A stretch of DNA of 64,000 nt, taken from contig NZ_NSLB01000001.1 in assembly GCF_002304225.1 (NCBI RefSeq), forward strand, positions 186,001 through 250,000, written 5' to 3'. The position numbers and the translations under genes were made by a program. This DNA is from Pseudomonas sp. HAR-UPW-AIA-41 (GTDB lineage Bacteria > Pseudomonadota > Gammaproteobacteria > Pseudomonadales > Pseudomonadaceae). Numbering within the stretch: the first letter of the stretch is position 1; each line of letters starts with the position of its first letter. Below, one piece after another: positions 7,740-17,012 of the stretch. The notes under the pieces were generated by a model that saw nothing but the letters and a program-made list of their open reading frames with translations, did no database searches and had not been told where the DNA came from.

Positions 7740-8399
7740 TTACTGGCGCAGGAAGAGGATGTTGTTTTCTAGGTGGATGTGCTCCATGAGGTCGTCATGC
7801 AGTTCCTCCAGCCCGCGGTACAGCGCACGCCAGGTGTTGCAGGCATGTTCTGGCAGCTGCAGGCCGTGGCTCAGCTCCAGCAGACGCTCTAGGGCATCGC
7901 CATGCTGATCGTGCTCGTAGCGCATCACCGAGATCGGTCCGTCGGCCATGGCGCCATAACCCTGTTCGAGCATGGGGAACAACACCTGTTCCTCTTTCTG
8001 CATATGGTTGTCCAGCTCTTCGCCGAGCACCGTGAGAAAATCGCCCAGACCACGCGGGCAGGCGGGGTTGGCGCCATGCACCTGCTCCACGCGGTCGGCC
8101 AGACGCGTCAGTTCTTCCAGCTGCTGGCGGTGACGGGCGTGATAGCGGGTAAGGATATGGGCGATCAGCGCCGCAGTCGGCTGCTCGTTCCAGTCGGTGT
8201 CCTGGCTCGGCTGCCGGCTGATTTCGGCCAGGCGCTCGGCCAGTTGCTCGGCATCCAGGCCGCGCACGCTGGCGGCGTGGCGCAGGCTCTGATCGCCGCC
8301 GCAGCAGAAATCCAGACGATGATCGCGGAACAGACGCGTGGCGCCGGGAATCTGGCTGGCCAACTGGCCCAGGGTTTGATCGACAAGTGGGGTGGTCAT
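7740..8399 (-). CDS. ytfE: Di-iron Fe-S cluster repair protein YtfE/DnrN/ScdA
   Basis: Repairs iron-sulfur clusters damaged by nitric oxide or oxidants, in the cytoplasm. The 219-residue product has the N-terminal ScdA domain with the DFCCGG motif (about residues 30-35), then a hemerythrin-like domain with spaced His and Glu ligands (RYHARH, NHMQKEEQVLFP, RYEHDQH, HIHLENN). It is transcribed away from moaC, and a perfect Anr/Dnr box lies 61 bp upstream with TAGGAT at the -10 position. It is therefore very probably induced with denitrification. Confidence 0.93.
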   Translation of the reverse strand: MTTPLVDQTLGQLASQIPGATRLFRDHRLDFCCGGDQSLRHAASVRGLDAEQLAERLAEISRQPSQDTDWNEQPTAALIAHILTRYHARHRQQLEELTRLADRVEQVHGANPACPRGLGDFLTVLGEELDNHMQKEEQVLFPMLEQGYGAMADGPISVMRYEHDQHGDALERLLELSHGLQLPEHACNTWRALYRGLEELHDDLMEHIHLENNILFLRQ

Positions 8400-8459
8400 G
8401 CGGCAATCCTCGGTAGTAAAGACTTGCCCACCATCCTAGGCAGCACTACCCGACGCTCC

Positions 8460-8473
8460 TTGATGACAATCAA
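8460..8473. promoter_or_regulatory. Perfect Anr/Dnr box between ytfE and moaC
   Basis: TTGATGACAATCAA matches TTGAT-n4-ATCAA exactly. Taking it as a class II site, a -10 (TAGGAT, 8438-8433, minus) is correctly placed for ytfE. On the plus strand TAATCT (8496-8501) is correctly placed for moaC. One box may thus serve both directions. Confidence 0.8.
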
Positions 8474-8554
8474 GGGCGTGGGAGCGGGCTGCGTTTAATC
8501 TGCCGGACAACGAGCGCTACGCAAGCGCCCACTCCATTTAACCCGGAGCAGAAC

Positions 8555-9022
8555 ATGCTGACTCATCTGGACAGCCAGGGCCGCGCGGCCATGGTCGATG
8601 TCACCGACAAACCGCCGACCAGCCGCGAGGCTGTGGCCGAGGCGCGTGTTCGCATGTTGCCGGCGACCCTGCGCCTGATCGTCGAGGGCGGCCACGCCAA
8701 GGGCGATGTGTTCGCCGTGGCGCGCATTGCCGGCATCCAGGCGGCGAAACAGACCCATGCGCTGATCCCCTTGTGCCATCCGCTGCTGCTCAGTCGCGTG
8801 GCGGTTGAACTCGCGGCCGAAGGCGAGGACAGCGTGCGCATCCGCGCCACCTGTCGGGTCAGCGGCCCGACTGGGGTGGAGATGGAGGCGCTGACGGCGG
8901 TCAGTGTCGCGGCCCTGACCATCTATGACATGTGCAAGGCGGTCGATCGTGGCATGTGCATCGAGAGCGTGCGCCTGCTGGAAAAATCCGGCGGCGCCTC
9001 CGGGCACTATGTTGCACCGTGA
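8555..9022 (+). CDS. moaC: Cyclic pyranopterin monophosphate synthase MoaC
   Basis: Converts 3',8-cyclo-GTP, made by MoaA, into cyclic pyranopterin monophosphate. The 155-residue length is typical. Family motifs [18 protein letters not shown] (about 13-30), [13 protein letters not shown] (about 70) and [20 protein letters not shown] (about 108-127) include the conserved catalytic Lys and His. It heads the moaC-pdxH-moaD-moaE group and is probably driven by the Anr box 82 bp upstream. moaA lies 25 kb away behind the nar operon. Confidence 0.96.
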   Translation: MLTHLDSQGRAAMVDVTDKPPTSREAVAEARVRMLPATLRLIVEGGHAKGDVFAVARIAGIQAAKQTHALIPLCHPLLLSRVAVELAAEGEDSVRIRATCRVSGPTGVEMEALTAVSVAALTIYDMCKAVDRGMCIESVRLLEKSGGASGHYVAP

Positions 9023-9081
9023 CCGGCCCGGGTTGATGGCTCAGGCAAGGCTGATATTGCCGCAGGAACGGGAGGTGGACG

Positions 9082-9723
9082 ATGAGCGAACAACCGGCCG
9101 CACGGTGGTCTGAGCCTACGGCCGCGGGCCTGCAGGATGGCGAGCTGCCGGGCCAGCCTTGGCCGTTGCTGCACTGCTGGCTGAGCGAAGCTCAGTCTGT
9201 GGTGGCGGATGAGGGCTTGGCCATGTTTCTTGCCAGCGTCGATGCCCAAGGCCGACCTCATGCCAGGATGTTGCTGCTTCGTGGGGTGGACGAGCACGGC
9301 CTGCTGTTCTTCAGCCACTACCAGAGTGCCAAGGGGCAGGAGTTCGCCGGCAACCCGTATGCTGCGGCGGTATTCCACTGGCCGGCGCTGCAACGCCAGC
9401 TGCGAATCGAAGGCGTGGTTGAACGCCTCGGCGCATTGCAGTCGGACCAGTATTACCAGACGCGGCCGCGGGCCAGTCGGCTGGGGGCCTGGGCCAGCGA
9501 GCAGAGTCAGGTGCTCAGCGGGCGTGGCGAGCTGGAGGCGCAGTTCGCCCTGTGCAAATACCGCTTTCTCGATCGCGAACCACCACGGCCGGCAAACTGG
9601 GGTGGTTACCGCCTGCTGCCGCAGCGTATGGAATTCTGGCAGGCGCGCCCGGCGCGCCTGCATGACCGTCATAACTACCGATTGCAGGATGGCCAGTGGC
9701 TGCGCGAGCGACTGGCGCCCTGA
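9082..9723 (+). CDS. pdxH: Pyridoxamine 5'-phosphate oxidase PdxH
   Basis: FMN enzyme that oxidises pyridoxine or pyridoxamine phosphate to pyridoxal phosphate. The 213 residues cover the whole fold: RMLLLRGVDEHGLLFFSHY near 62-80, WPALQRQLRIEGVVER, SRLGAWASEQSQ near 132, and the C-terminal signature EFWQ-RLHDR ending in RLAP as in the E. coli enzyme. Nothing suggests inactivation. It sits between moaC and moaD, an unusual neighbourhood for PdxH, and ends 14 bases before moaD, so it is likely co-transcribed with them. Whether the organism has a second pdxH cannot be seen here. Confidence 0.9.
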   Translation: MSEQPAARWSEPTAAGLQDGELPGQPWPLLHCWLSEAQSVVADEGLAMFLASVDAQGRPHARMLLLRGVDEHGLLFFSHYQSAKGQEFAGNPYAAAVFHWPALQRQLRIEGVVERLGALQSDQYYQTRPRASRLGAWASEQSQVLSGRGELEAQFALCKYRFLDREPPRPANWGGYRLLPQRMEFWQARPARLHDRHNYRLQDGQWLRERLAP

Positions 9724-9737
9724 CGAGGAATGAGCCG

Positions 9738-9986
9738 ATGATTCGTATCAGTTATTTCGCCCGCTACCGCGAGCATCTGGGCCTGAGCGGCGAGCAGCTG
9801 GAGTGGCAGCCGTCGCTAACCAGCATCGAGACGCTGCGCCAGTTGTTGCTGGAGCGCGGCGGGGCCTGGCAGGTGCTGGCCGAGGGCAACCTGATGTGCG
9901 CGCGCAATCAGGAACTGGTCAGTCCGGCCGAACCGCTGGCCGATGGCGACGAGATCGCCTTCTTCCCGCCAGTGACCGGAGGCTGA
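9738..9986 (+). CDS. moaD: Molybdopterin synthase small subunit MoaD
   Basis: Ubiquitin-like sulfur carrier whose C-terminal thiocarboxylate is the sulfur donor for molybdopterin. It has 82 residues, beginning MIRISYFARYREHLG and ending in FFPPVTGG, with the essential Gly-Gly end. The start at 9738 is chosen because the upstream in-frame extension lies within pdxH and is not conserved. It is followed one base later by moaE. Confidence 0.95.
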   Translation: MIRISYFARYREHLGLSGEQLEWQPSLTSIETLRQLLLERGGAWQVLAEGNLMCARNQELVSPAEPLADGDEIAFFPPVTGG

Positions 9987-9987
9987 G

Positions 9988-10434
9988 ATGGCGGTGCAGG
10001 TGCAGACCGCAGGCTTCGATCCGGGGCAGCTTCTCAATGCGCTGCATCAGGCCGACGCCGGTGTCGGCGCGGTGGTCAGCTTCGTCGGCTACATGCGCGA
10101 CTTCAACGACGGTCAGGCGGTGGCACGGATGTTCCTCGAACACTATCCGGGCATGACCGAGAAGGCCCTGCAGGCCATCGAGGCGCAGGCGCGCGAGCGC
10201 TGGCCGCTGCTGCATGTACACATCCTGCACCGGGTCGGTGATCTGGCGCCGGGCGAGCCGATCGTTTTCGTCGGGGTCAGCAGCGCCCATCGCCAGGCAG
10301 CGTTCAGCGCCTGCGACTTCATCATGGACTACCTCAAGACCCGGGCGCCGCTGTGGAAAAAGGAGCAGGGCGCTAACGGTGCGCACTGGGTAGATGGTCG
10401 CGACAGCGACCAGCAGGCTGCGGCGCGCTGGTAG
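9988..10434 (+). CDS. moaE: Molybdopterin synthase large subunit MoaE
   Basis: Catalytic subunit that, with MoaD, adds the dithiolene sulfurs to cyclic pyranopterin monophosphate. Its 148 residues contain the family motifs GAVVSFVGYMRDFNDG (about 27-42), FLEHYPGM, ILHRVGDLAPGE and VSSAHRQAAFSA, and the conserved lysines in LKTRAPLWKKE (about 112-122). It is directly coupled to moaD. Confidence 0.96.
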   Translation: MAVQVQTAGFDPGQLLNALHQADAGVGAVVSFVGYMRDFNDGQAVARMFLEHYPGMTEKALQAIEAQARERWPLLHVHILHRVGDLAPGEPIVFVGVSSAHRQAAFSACDFIMDYLKTRAPLWKKEQGANGAHWVDGRDSDQQAAARW

Positions 10435-10525
10435 TCGCTGCCGGCGGAGATACCTCCAACGGGGAATGGGCGCAGGCGCCGCTTGGGTGCAGGCTGCAGG
10501 CAATTAATCTGTGGAGATTGCCGTC

Positions 10526-11080
10526 ATGGCCCACCTTGCTTCCAGCCAGTTCCAGGCACTGCGCATCGCCGTGCTCACCATCAGCGATACCCGAACACTG
10601 GAAACCGACACCTCCGGCCAGGTGCTGATCGATGGCCTGACCGCCGCCGGACACCAGTTGTACGAGCGGGCCATCGTCATCGACGACATCTGGCAGATCC
10701 GGGCCCGCGTCAGCCAGTGGATCGCCGATTCCAAGGTTCAAGTGGTGCTGCTCACCGGCGGTACCGGCTTCACTGCACGGGACAACACGCCGCAGGCGGT
10801 GGCGCCGCTGCTGGACAAGCAGGTCGATGGCTTTGGCGAGCTGTTCCGCCAGGTCTCGGTGGCCGAGATCGGCACCTCCAGCCTGCAGTCACGGGCGCTG
10901 GCCGGCATCAGCAATGGCACCCTAGTGTGCTGCATGCCCGGCTCGCCGAATGCCTGCCGCACGGCCTGGAGCAAGATCCTGCTGGAGCAGCTCGACAGCC
11001 GCACCAAACCCTGCAACTTCGTGCCGCACCTCAAACGTCTTGATACCGAGGCCGCCGCCTGCTGCGGTAGCCGCTCATGA
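10526..11080 (+). CDS. moaB: Molybdenum cofactor biosynthesis protein MoaB (MogA-like)
   Basis: MoaB/MogA-fold protein expected to adenylylate molybdopterin before molybdate insertion. The 184-residue product shows [16 protein letters not shown] near residue 19, [18 protein letters not shown] near 75 and the [14 protein letters not shown] region near 133. The ATG at 10526 follows GGAG at a spacing of 9; the GTG at 10511 is less likely. The last 4 bp overlap moeA (ATGA). The cysteine-rich tail (AAACCGSRS) is unusual but short. Confidence 0.92.
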   Translation: MAHLASSQFQALRIAVLTISDTRTLETDTSGQVLIDGLTAAGHQLYERAIVIDDIWQIRARVSQWIADSKVQVVLLTGGTGFTARDNTPQAVAPLLDKQVDGFGELFRQVSVAEIGTSSLQSRALAGISNGTLVCCMPGSPNACRTAWSKILLEQLDSRTKPCNFVPHLKRLDTEAAACCGSRS

Positions 11081-12312
11081 GTGTCGCCTGCGGGTGTGAC
11101 AGTCACGGCCTGCGCCCGGTCGACGAGGCCATCGGCGAGCTGCTCAGTCAGCTGCCGCCGACCCTGCCGGTCGAAGCCGTGCCGCTGGCCGAGGGGTTGG
11201 GGCGGGTGCTGGCCGAGCCGATCAGCAGCCCCTTTGCCGTGCCGCAGTGGCACAACAGCGCGATGGATGGCTACACCCTGCGCGCTGCCGACCTGCCGGC
11301 GGAGGGGGGCTGGTTGCCGCTGGGTGGGCGGATTGCCGCTGGCGATGCGGCGCAGGAACGTCTTGCCGCCGGCCAGGCGCTGCGCATCTTTACCGGCGCG
11401 CCACTGCCGCCGGGCGCCGACACGGTGGTGGCCCAGGAGGATTGCCGGGTGGCTGACGGCCAGGTGTGGCTGCCCCCGGTTCGGGGTGGTGAGCATGTAC
11501 GCCGCCAAGGCGAGGAGCTGGCCGCCGGCACTGAGGTGCTGGCCGTCGGCAAGCGCCTGCGTGCCCAGGAACTGGGACTGCTGGCCAGCCTCGGCGTGGC
11601 CCGTGTGGTGGTTTACCGTCGCCTGCGCGTCGGCCTGCTGAGCAGCGGGGACGAGCTGCGTGAGCCGGGCGAGCCGCTGCAGCCGGGGCAGATCTACAAC
11701 GCCAACCGCTACAGCCTGCTCGGCGTGCTGCACAGCCTGGGCCTGGAGGTGCGCGACTACGCCACGGTGGCCGATGACCTAGCCGCCACGCGGGACCTGC
11801 TCAGCCAGGCAGCGGGCGAGTGCGATGTGCTGCTGAGCACCGGTGGCGTGTCAGTGGGCGAGGAGGATCACCTCAAGCAGGCGATCAGCGAACTCGGCGC
11901 GCTGCAGCTCTGGCGCCTGGCCATCCAGCCGGGAAAACCGCTGGCCTTTGGCCGGGTGGGCCGCACGCCCTGGCTCGGTCTGCCGGGTAATCCGGCGGCG
12001 GCGCTGATCACCGCCCTGGTGGTGGCGCGGCCCTACCTGCTGCGCGTCCAGGGCTGTGTCGACGTGCTGCCTCAGGCCCTGCGCCTGCCGGCCGGTTTCA
12101 GCTGGAACAAGGCCAACGGACGTCGCCAGTACCTGCGCGCACGCCTGCAGTACCAGGGCGGCGAGCTACGCGTCTGCCTGCATCCACAGCAGGGCTCGGC
12201 CATGCTCACCTCGGCCTGCTGGGCCGATGGCTTGGCGCTTGTTGAGTGCGGGCAGACCCTGGCCGAAGGCGCGGCGATAGATTACCTGCCCTTCAGTCAA
12301 TTGCTCTGTTAG
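11077..12312 (+). CDS. moeA: Molybdopterin molybdenumtransferase MoeA
   Basis: Inserts molybdate into adenylylated molybdopterin. The 411 residues show the MoeA domains in order: an N-terminal substrate domain with [18 protein letters not shown] near 50 and [15 protein letters not shown] near 105, then the MoCF-fold core with LLSSGDEL near 187 and [18 protein letters not shown] near 248, then [10 protein letters not shown] near 305, and a C-terminal barrel. It is translationally coupled to moaB and closes the Mo-cofactor group. Confidence 0.96.
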   Translation: MSVACGCDSHGLRPVDEAIGELLSQLPPTLPVEAVPLAEGLGRVLAEPISSPFAVPQWHNSAMDGYTLRAADLPAEGGWLPLGGRIAAGDAAQERLAAGQALRIFTGAPLPPGADTVVAQEDCRVADGQVWLPPVRGGEHVRRQGEELAAGTEVLAVGKRLRAQELGLLASLGVARVVVYRRLRVGLLSSGDELREPGEPLQPGQIYNANRYSLLGVLHSLGLEVRDYATVADDLAATRDLLSQAAGECDVLLSTGGVSVGEEDHLKQAISELGALQLWRLAIQPGKPLAFGRVGRTPWLGLPGNPAAALITALVVARPYLLRVQGCVDVLPQALRLPAGFSWNKANGRRQYLRARLQYQGGELRVCLHPQQGSAMLTSACWADGLALVECGQTLAEGAAIDYLPFSQLLC

Positions 12313-12330
12313 GGGGGGAGATGGGCAACC

Positions 12331-12344
12331 TTGATTGCCATCAT
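12331..12344. promoter_or_regulatory. Anr/Dnr-like box ahead of ubiU
   Basis: TTGATTGCCATCAT has one mismatch to TTGAT-n4-ATCAA. TAAAGT at 12366-12371 lies where a class II -10 should be, and ubiU begins 60 bp downstream of the box. Confidence 0.65.
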
Positions 12345-12403
12345 GGCCCTTACCGGGCCTGCGCCTAAAGTGGCCGACACCGATCAGCGGGGGAGCAAAA
12401 CCC

Positions 12404-13399
12404 ATGCAACTGGTATGTCCAGCAGGCAGTCTGCCTGCGCTCAAGGCCGCCGTACGCGAGGGCGCTGACGCCATCTACGTCGGCTTTCGCGATGACACCA
12501 ATGCCCGGCATTTCGCCGGCCTCAACCTTGACGAGCAGCAGCTCGATAGCGGTCTGCAACTGATCCGCCAGCACGGGCGCAAGCTCTATGTGGCGGTTAA
12601 CACCTACGCCCAGCCAGGTGGCTGGCAGCGCTGGCAGCGGGCGGTGGATCGCGCCGCCGACCTTGGCGTGGATGCGCTGATTGCCGCCGACCCCGGCGTG
12701 CTGGCCTACGCCAGCCAGCGCCACCCGGATCTCAACCTGCACCTCTCGGTGCAGGGGTCGGCGACCAACGCTGCGGCGCTGAGCTTCTACCAACAGCGCT
12801 ACAACATCCGCCGCGCGGTGCTGCCGCGAGTGCTGTCGCTGGCCCAGGTACGCGTGCTGGCGGAAAAGACCACGGTGGCGCTGGAGGTCTTCGCCTTCGG
12901 CAGCCTGTGCATCATGGCCGAAGGCCGCTGCCATCTGTCGTCCTACCTCACCGGCGAGTCGCCTAACCTCTGTGGCGTGTGCTCGCCGGCCAAGGCGGTG
13001 CGCTGGCAGGAAGAGGCCGATGGCCTGAGTGCGCGCCTCAATGGCGTTTTGATCGACCGCTATGGGCTTGGCGAGTCGGCCGGATACCCAACTCTGTGCA
13101 AGGGCCGTTTTATGGTCAATGGCCAGCGCTTCCATGCCCTGGAGGAGCCGACCAGCCTGAATACCCTCGACCTGATCCCGCAGCTGGCCGAAATCGGCAT
13201 ACGCGCGGTGAAGATCGAGGGCCGCCAGCGCAGCCCGGCTTATGTCGAGCAGGTCACCCGGGTCTGGCGCGCCGCCCTCGACAGCCACGCCCGCGCGCCG
13301 CAGCAGTTTGTCGTGCGGCCGGACTGGAACGCCGCGCTGCAGAGCGTTTCCGAAGGCAGCCAGACCACCCTGGGCGCCTATCACCGGGCCTGGCAATGA
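12404..13399 (+). CDS. ubiU: O2-independent ubiquinone hydroxylase subunit UbiU (U32 family)
   Basis: Partner of UbiV in the oxygen-independent ring hydroxylations of ubiquinone synthesis. The 331-residue U32-family protein begins [20 protein letters not shown] and carries the Fe-S cysteine cluster [13 protein letters not shown] ... LCGVC near residues 169-194, with a further Cys in TLCKGRF near 231. The ATG at 12404 with GGGGGAG upstream is preferred over the in-frame start at 12335, which would include the Anr box. It is followed 16 bases later by ubiV. Confidence 0.93.
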   Translation: MQLVCPAGSLPALKAAVREGADAIYVGFRDDTNARHFAGLNLDEQQLDSGLQLIRQHGRKLYVAVNTYAQPGGWQRWQRAVDRAADLGVDALIAADPGVLAYASQRHPDLNLHLSVQGSATNAAALSFYQQRYNIRRAVLPRVLSLAQVRVLAEKTTVALEVFAFGSLCIMAEGRCHLSSYLTGESPNLCGVCSPAKAVRWQEEADGLSARLNGVLIDRYGLGESAGYPTLCKGRFMVNGQRFHALEEPTSLNTLDLIPQLAEIGIRAVKIEGRQRSPAYVEQVTRVWRAALDSHARAPQQFVVRPDWNAALQSVSEGSQTTLGAYHRAWQ

Positions 13400-13415
13400 A
13401 CGCGAGGAGAAGCCA

Positions 13416-14306
13416 ATGAAACTGTCCCTGGGGCCTGTGCTGTTCTACTGGCCGCGTGACCAATTGCTGGACTTCTACGCCGAGATGGCAGGCCAGCCGC
13501 TGGATGTCATCTACCTGGGCGAAACCGTGTGCTCGAAGCGCCGCGGCATGCGCCTCACCGACTGGTTAGGGCTGGCCCGCGAGCTGCGCGAATGCACCAG
13601 GGCCGAGCTGGTGTTGTCGAGTCTGGCGCTGGTGGAGGCGAGCAGTGAACTGTCCAGTCTCACGCGCCTGTGCGACAACGGCGAACTGCTGGTCGAGGCC
13701 AGCGACATGGGTGCGGTGCAGCTACTGAGCGCGCGCCGTTTGCCCTTTGTCGCCGGGCCGGCGCTGAACCTGTACAACGGCCACGCCCTGGCCGAACTGC
13801 AGCGCTGCGGTCTGCAGCGCTGGGTGCCGCCGGTGGAGTGCTCTGGCGCACTGCTGCGCGACTGCCTGGCGCAGCTGGACAGCCTCGGCCTAGCGCGTCC
13901 CGAAATCGAGCTTTTCGCCTATGGCCACCTGCCGTTGGCCTATTCGGCGCGTTGTTTTACCGCGCGGGCTGAGAACCGGCCGAAAGACGACTGCCAGTTC
14001 TGCTGTATCAATTACCCCGAGGGTATCGCGCTGCACAGTCAGGAAGGCGAGGCACTGTTCACCCTCAACGGTATCCAGACCCTCTCGGCCAAGGTCAGTA
14101 ACCTGTTGGGTGATTACCCCGAACTGCAGCGCAGCGGTATCGACCTGTTGCGCCTGAGTCCACGGGCGCAGGGCATGAGCGAGGTGATCGCGGCATATCG
14201 TGCGGTCATCGATGGCGCGTTGCCGCCGCTTGCCGTGGATGGCTGTAACGGCTACTGGCATGGCCGCCCCGGCATGCTCAGCGCAGAGGAGGCGGGACTA
14301 TGCTGA
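13416..14306 (+). CDS. ubiV: O2-independent ubiquinone hydroxylase subunit UbiV (U32 family)
   Basis: Second U32 protein of the anaerobic ubiquinone pathway, forming a heterodimer with UbiU. It has 296 residues: [17 protein letters not shown] at the start, [13 protein letters not shown] near 31-43, a cysteine in [10 protein letters not shown] near 180 and the pair [13 protein letters not shown] near 192-204, the expected 4Fe-4S ligands. The ATG at 13416 has AGGAGA upstream. It overlaps ubiT by 7 bp, so the three genes form a tight operon. Confidence 0.93.
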   Translation: MKLSLGPVLFYWPRDQLLDFYAEMAGQPLDVIYLGETVCSKRRGMRLTDWLGLARELRECTRAELVLSSLALVEASSELSSLTRLCDNGELLVEASDMGAVQLLSARRLPFVAGPALNLYNGHALAELQRCGLQRWVPPVECSGALLRDCLAQLDSLGLARPEIELFAYGHLPLAYSARCFTARAENRPKDDCQFCCINYPEGIALHSQEGEALFTLNGIQTLSAKVSNLLGDYPELQRSGIDLLRLSPRAQGMSEVIAAYRAVIDGALPPLAVDGCNGYWHGRPGMLSAEEAGLC

Positions 14307-14785
14307 CATTGAGCCAAGCTCTGCTGCGCCTCAGTGAACCTTTGCTGCCACGCGCCCGATATCTTCCATTCGCTGTACAACAGCAGTTATTGCAGTACCT
14401 GACAGGGCGTCTCTTTGCGGCCCCGCTTGCCAGCGGTTCATTCGATCTCTTGTGTGGACGTTGGCTCCGCTTGCAGATCAGCGATCTGAATCTGAGCTGG
14501 TGTCTGACACGGGCTGGCGGCGGGCTCAAGGTTATGCGTGAGGCACCGACAGATGTGACCATTCGAGGTAACTGGCGTGAGTTCCTTTTGCTGGCCAGCC
14601 GCCTGGAAGACCCCGATACCCTGTTCTTTCGTCGTCGGCTGGTGATCGAAGGGGATACTGAGCTGGGACTTGCACTGAAGAACCTGATCGACAGCCTCGA
14701 TCCGGACGATCTACCGCCGCGCCTGTGGCAACTGCTTGGCGAGCTGGGTGCGCAGGTGAAGTCTGAGCAGATACGGGGCTGCTGA
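14300..14785 (+). CDS. ubiT: Ubiquinone accessory lipid-carrier protein UbiT (SCP2 domain)
   Basis: SCP2-type lipid-binding protein used with UbiU and UbiV for anaerobic ubiquinone synthesis. It is 161 residues, with an N-terminal helix and an SCP2-like domain ([16 protein letters not shown] through [38 protein letters not shown] in pieces, about 52-125). Its identity rests on the domain and the ubiUVT order. Confidence 0.9.
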   Translation: MLTLSQALLRLSEPLLPRARYLPFAVQQQLLQYLTGRLFAAPLASGSFDLLCGRWLRLQISDLNLSWCLTRAGGGLKVMREAPTDVTIRGNWREFLLLASRLEDPDTLFFRRRLVIEGDTELGLALKNLIDSLDPDDLPPRLWQLLGELGAQVKSEQIRGC

Positions 14786-14894
14786 GTCATTTGCCTGGTT
14801 GTGCTGACAGAGAAAACGAAGCGCTGGCAAAGACCGGCGACCTGAGTGATGACCGTGAATGGGCTGGGGCTATGTAACAGATGGAGACTTGACC

Positions 14895-16490
14895 ATGTTC
14901 GATGTCATCACTGATCTGATTCAGCGCAGCCTGCGCATGCTTGGCTTTCGCAGCATCAATGCGCAGTTCTTTTTTTCCTATCTGCTGATCTTCTGCTGCG
15001 CGGCGCTGACTGCGGCGGTGCTGTTCCTCTCCGTTCGTGATGCTACCCAGCTGGATATGGCTGGTGCCCAGCGCATGCTCAGTCAGAAGATGGCCAAGGA
15101 AAGCATCCTGGTGGCGCAGAAAGTACTGCCCATGAGCCAGCTTGAGCAGACCGTGCAGCGCTTTGAGAATAGTCATCGCCTGCTGCTCAAGGGCGATGCC
15201 GGGCAGAAGATCCAGCCACTGAAACTGGCCAGTGCGCGCCGGCAGTTGGAGGTTGTTGATCGTGAATGGGCACAGTACCGTCAACGGGTTATGGCGGTGG
15301 CGGGCGGCGCTGCCTCCGAGGCCGAACTGCGTGGTCTGGCGAGCGAGTCCGAGCAGATTCTCAAGGACATGAACGAGGTGGTCGGCCTGATGTCGGCCGA
15401 TGCCAATAGTACTGCCGCCAGCCAGCGCTGGCTGGCTATGGGATCGACGCTGATTATTCTTTTACTGGTCGTTCTGGGCCGACTGGCCGGGATGAACTGG
15501 CTGATGGCGTCTATTGGCGCATTGCGTCACCGTCTGGAGCTAGTTAGCTCTGGGGATTTTTCGCAGCCGCTCAAGGCAAAATTCACCGACGATGAGATCG
15601 GCCAGATCACCCAGGCGTACAACCAATTGTTGATCCAGGTGGGGGAGATGATTCGTGCTGTGCGTGAGTCGGCTCAGGCGGCCGACGAAAGCTGCGCACG
15701 TATGGCTAGCATGGCATCGATTAACTCCAGCAATGTGCGTGAACAGCAGGCCGAGATCGATCAGGTGGCCACGGCGATGAACCAGATGCTGGCGACCTCC
15801 CACGAAGTGGCGCGCAGTACGGTAGAGGCAGCCAGCGCCGCCGATACCGCCGAGCGCGAGACCAGTAATGGTCACGCGGTGATGCAGGTCTCGGTCGATG
15901 CCATCCGCGATCTGACCCAGCATGTCGAGGGGCTGGCCGAAGTCATGCAGCAATTGCTGGCGGACAGTGAGGAGATCGGTCGTGTGCTGGAGGTGATCAG
16001 CAGCATCGCTGCGCAGACCAACCTGCTGGCGCTGAACGCGGCCATCGAGGCGGCACGTGCCGGCGAGCAGGGACGGGGCTTTGCCGTAGTGGCCGATGAG
16101 GTACGCAATCTGGCGGCGCGCACGCAGACCTCGGCCGGTGAGATCAGTGGTTTGATTACCCGACTGCAGACCCAGGCGGGGCGCGCCAGTGCCGCCATGG
16201 GTGAGTCACGTCAGGGCAGTGAGCTGACCTTGCAGCAGATCGAGGCGGCGCAGAATGCCTTCGAGCATATTGTCGGTGCGGTACAGACCATCCGCGGCAT
16301 GGCCAACCAGATCGCTACGGCGGCTGAGGAACAGTCTCACGTGGCTGAGGAGATGAACCGCTCGCTCAATCGCATCGGTGAGGTCGCCGAGCAGTCGGCG
16401 CACTCCAGCATAGAGACCGAGAGCACCAGCCAGAGCATCAATCGCAGCATGGATGGTCTGCGTGATCTGACTCTGCGTTTCCGCCTCTGA
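14895..16490 (+). CDS. Methyl-accepting chemotaxis protein with PilJ-type nitrate-sensor-like domain
   Basis: A 531-residue inner-membrane chemoreceptor. Membrane segments lie at about residues 26-46 and 180-200. The periplasmic part is a PilJ-type domain whose first helix reads [18 protein letters not shown], closely resembling the nitrate-binding P-box of NarX and of the nitrate chemoreceptor McpN. HAMP follows (about 200-255), then a signalling domain with the hairpin tip [20 protein letters not shown]. The ATG at 14895 (GGAG upstream) is used, not the in-frame start at 14859. The surrounding nitrate genes support nitrate as the ligand, but this is inferred. Confidence 0.9.
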   Translation: MFDVITDLIQRSLRMLGFRSINAQFFFSYLLIFCCAALTAAVLFLSVRDATQLDMAGAQRMLSQKMAKESILVAQKVLPMSQLEQTVQRFENSHRLLLKGDAGQKIQPLKLASARRQLEVVDREWAQYRQRVMAVAGGAASEAELRGLASESEQILKDMNEVVGLMSADANSTAASQRWLAMGSTLIILLLVVLGRLAGMNWLMASIGALRHRLELVSSGDFSQPLKAKFTDDEIGQITQAYNQLLIQVGEMIRAVRESAQAADESCARMASMASINSSNVREQQAEIDQVATAMNQMLATSHEVARSTVEAASAADTAERETSNGHAVMQVSVDAIRDLTQHVEGLAEVMQQLLADSEEIGRVLEVISSIAAQTNLLALNAAIEAARAGEQGRGFAVVADEVRNLAARTQTSAGEISGLITRLQTQAGRASAAMGESRQGSELTLQQIEAAQNAFEHIVGAVQTIRGMANQIATAAEEQSHVAEEMNRSLNRIGEVAEQSAHSSIETESTSQSINRSMDGLRDLTLRFRL

Positions 16491-16566
16491 GGCAGTCCGG
16501 CTGAGGAGCAGATGTGGGTTGCATTGAACCGCAGGGCGAAGGAGCCCAGTGTCGTCCGGTTCAGAC

Positions 16567-16965
16567 TTATTTCACCGCCTGCAGCGGTACGCGCCGCTGC
16601 AGGCGGTCGCTGGCAATCAACTGGCTGACCTCGGTAAACAGTTGCTCGGCATCCTCGCTGGAGCAGTCTTCGCCGTAACGTTTTTTCAAACCGTACTGAC
16701 TAAGGATCAGGTGCAGGTCGGCCTTCACATCATGCTGCGCCAGACAACCCTTCACGCATTGCAGGTTGCAGCCGTCGATGGCGAGGATGGGGCGTCCGGA
16801 GTTTGCCTTGTTCACCAGCGATGCGACGCGCCCGCCGACCCCGGCGATGCACGACATCTCTGCAAGGCCCGCGCGGTCTAGGCGCACCGCCAGGGTATTG
16901 GCCAGTTGCGCCACATTGGAGCAACCGGAGCAGGAGTAGACAAGCGGAAGGAGAGTGTCGGACAT
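16567..16965 (-). CDS. DGC-domain putative metal-binding protein
   Basis: A 132-residue cysteine-rich cytoplasmic protein. The order YSCSGCSNVAQLAN (about 9-22), SCIAGVGG (about 38), AIDGCNLQCVKGCL (about 62-75) matches the DGC domain, named after its Asp-Gly-Cys motif and thought to bind zinc or another metal. It ends with the short basic tail LQRRVPLQAVK. It is 47 bp downstream of dnr in the same direction, so it is probably co-transcribed. No activity is known for the family, and a role in anaerobic metabolism is only suggested by its position. Confidence 0.85.
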   Translation of the reverse strand: MSDTLLPLVYSCSGCSNVAQLANTLAVRLDRAGLAEMSCIAGVGGRVASLVNKANSGRPILAIDGCNLQCVKGCLAQHDVKADLHLILSQYGLKKRYGEDCSSEDAEQLFTEVSQLIASDRLQRRVPLQAVK

Positions 16966-17012
16966 GGCGTCGGCTCCGTGAGGGCCGGCCCGGACGCCGG
17001 CCGGGGAAAGGT

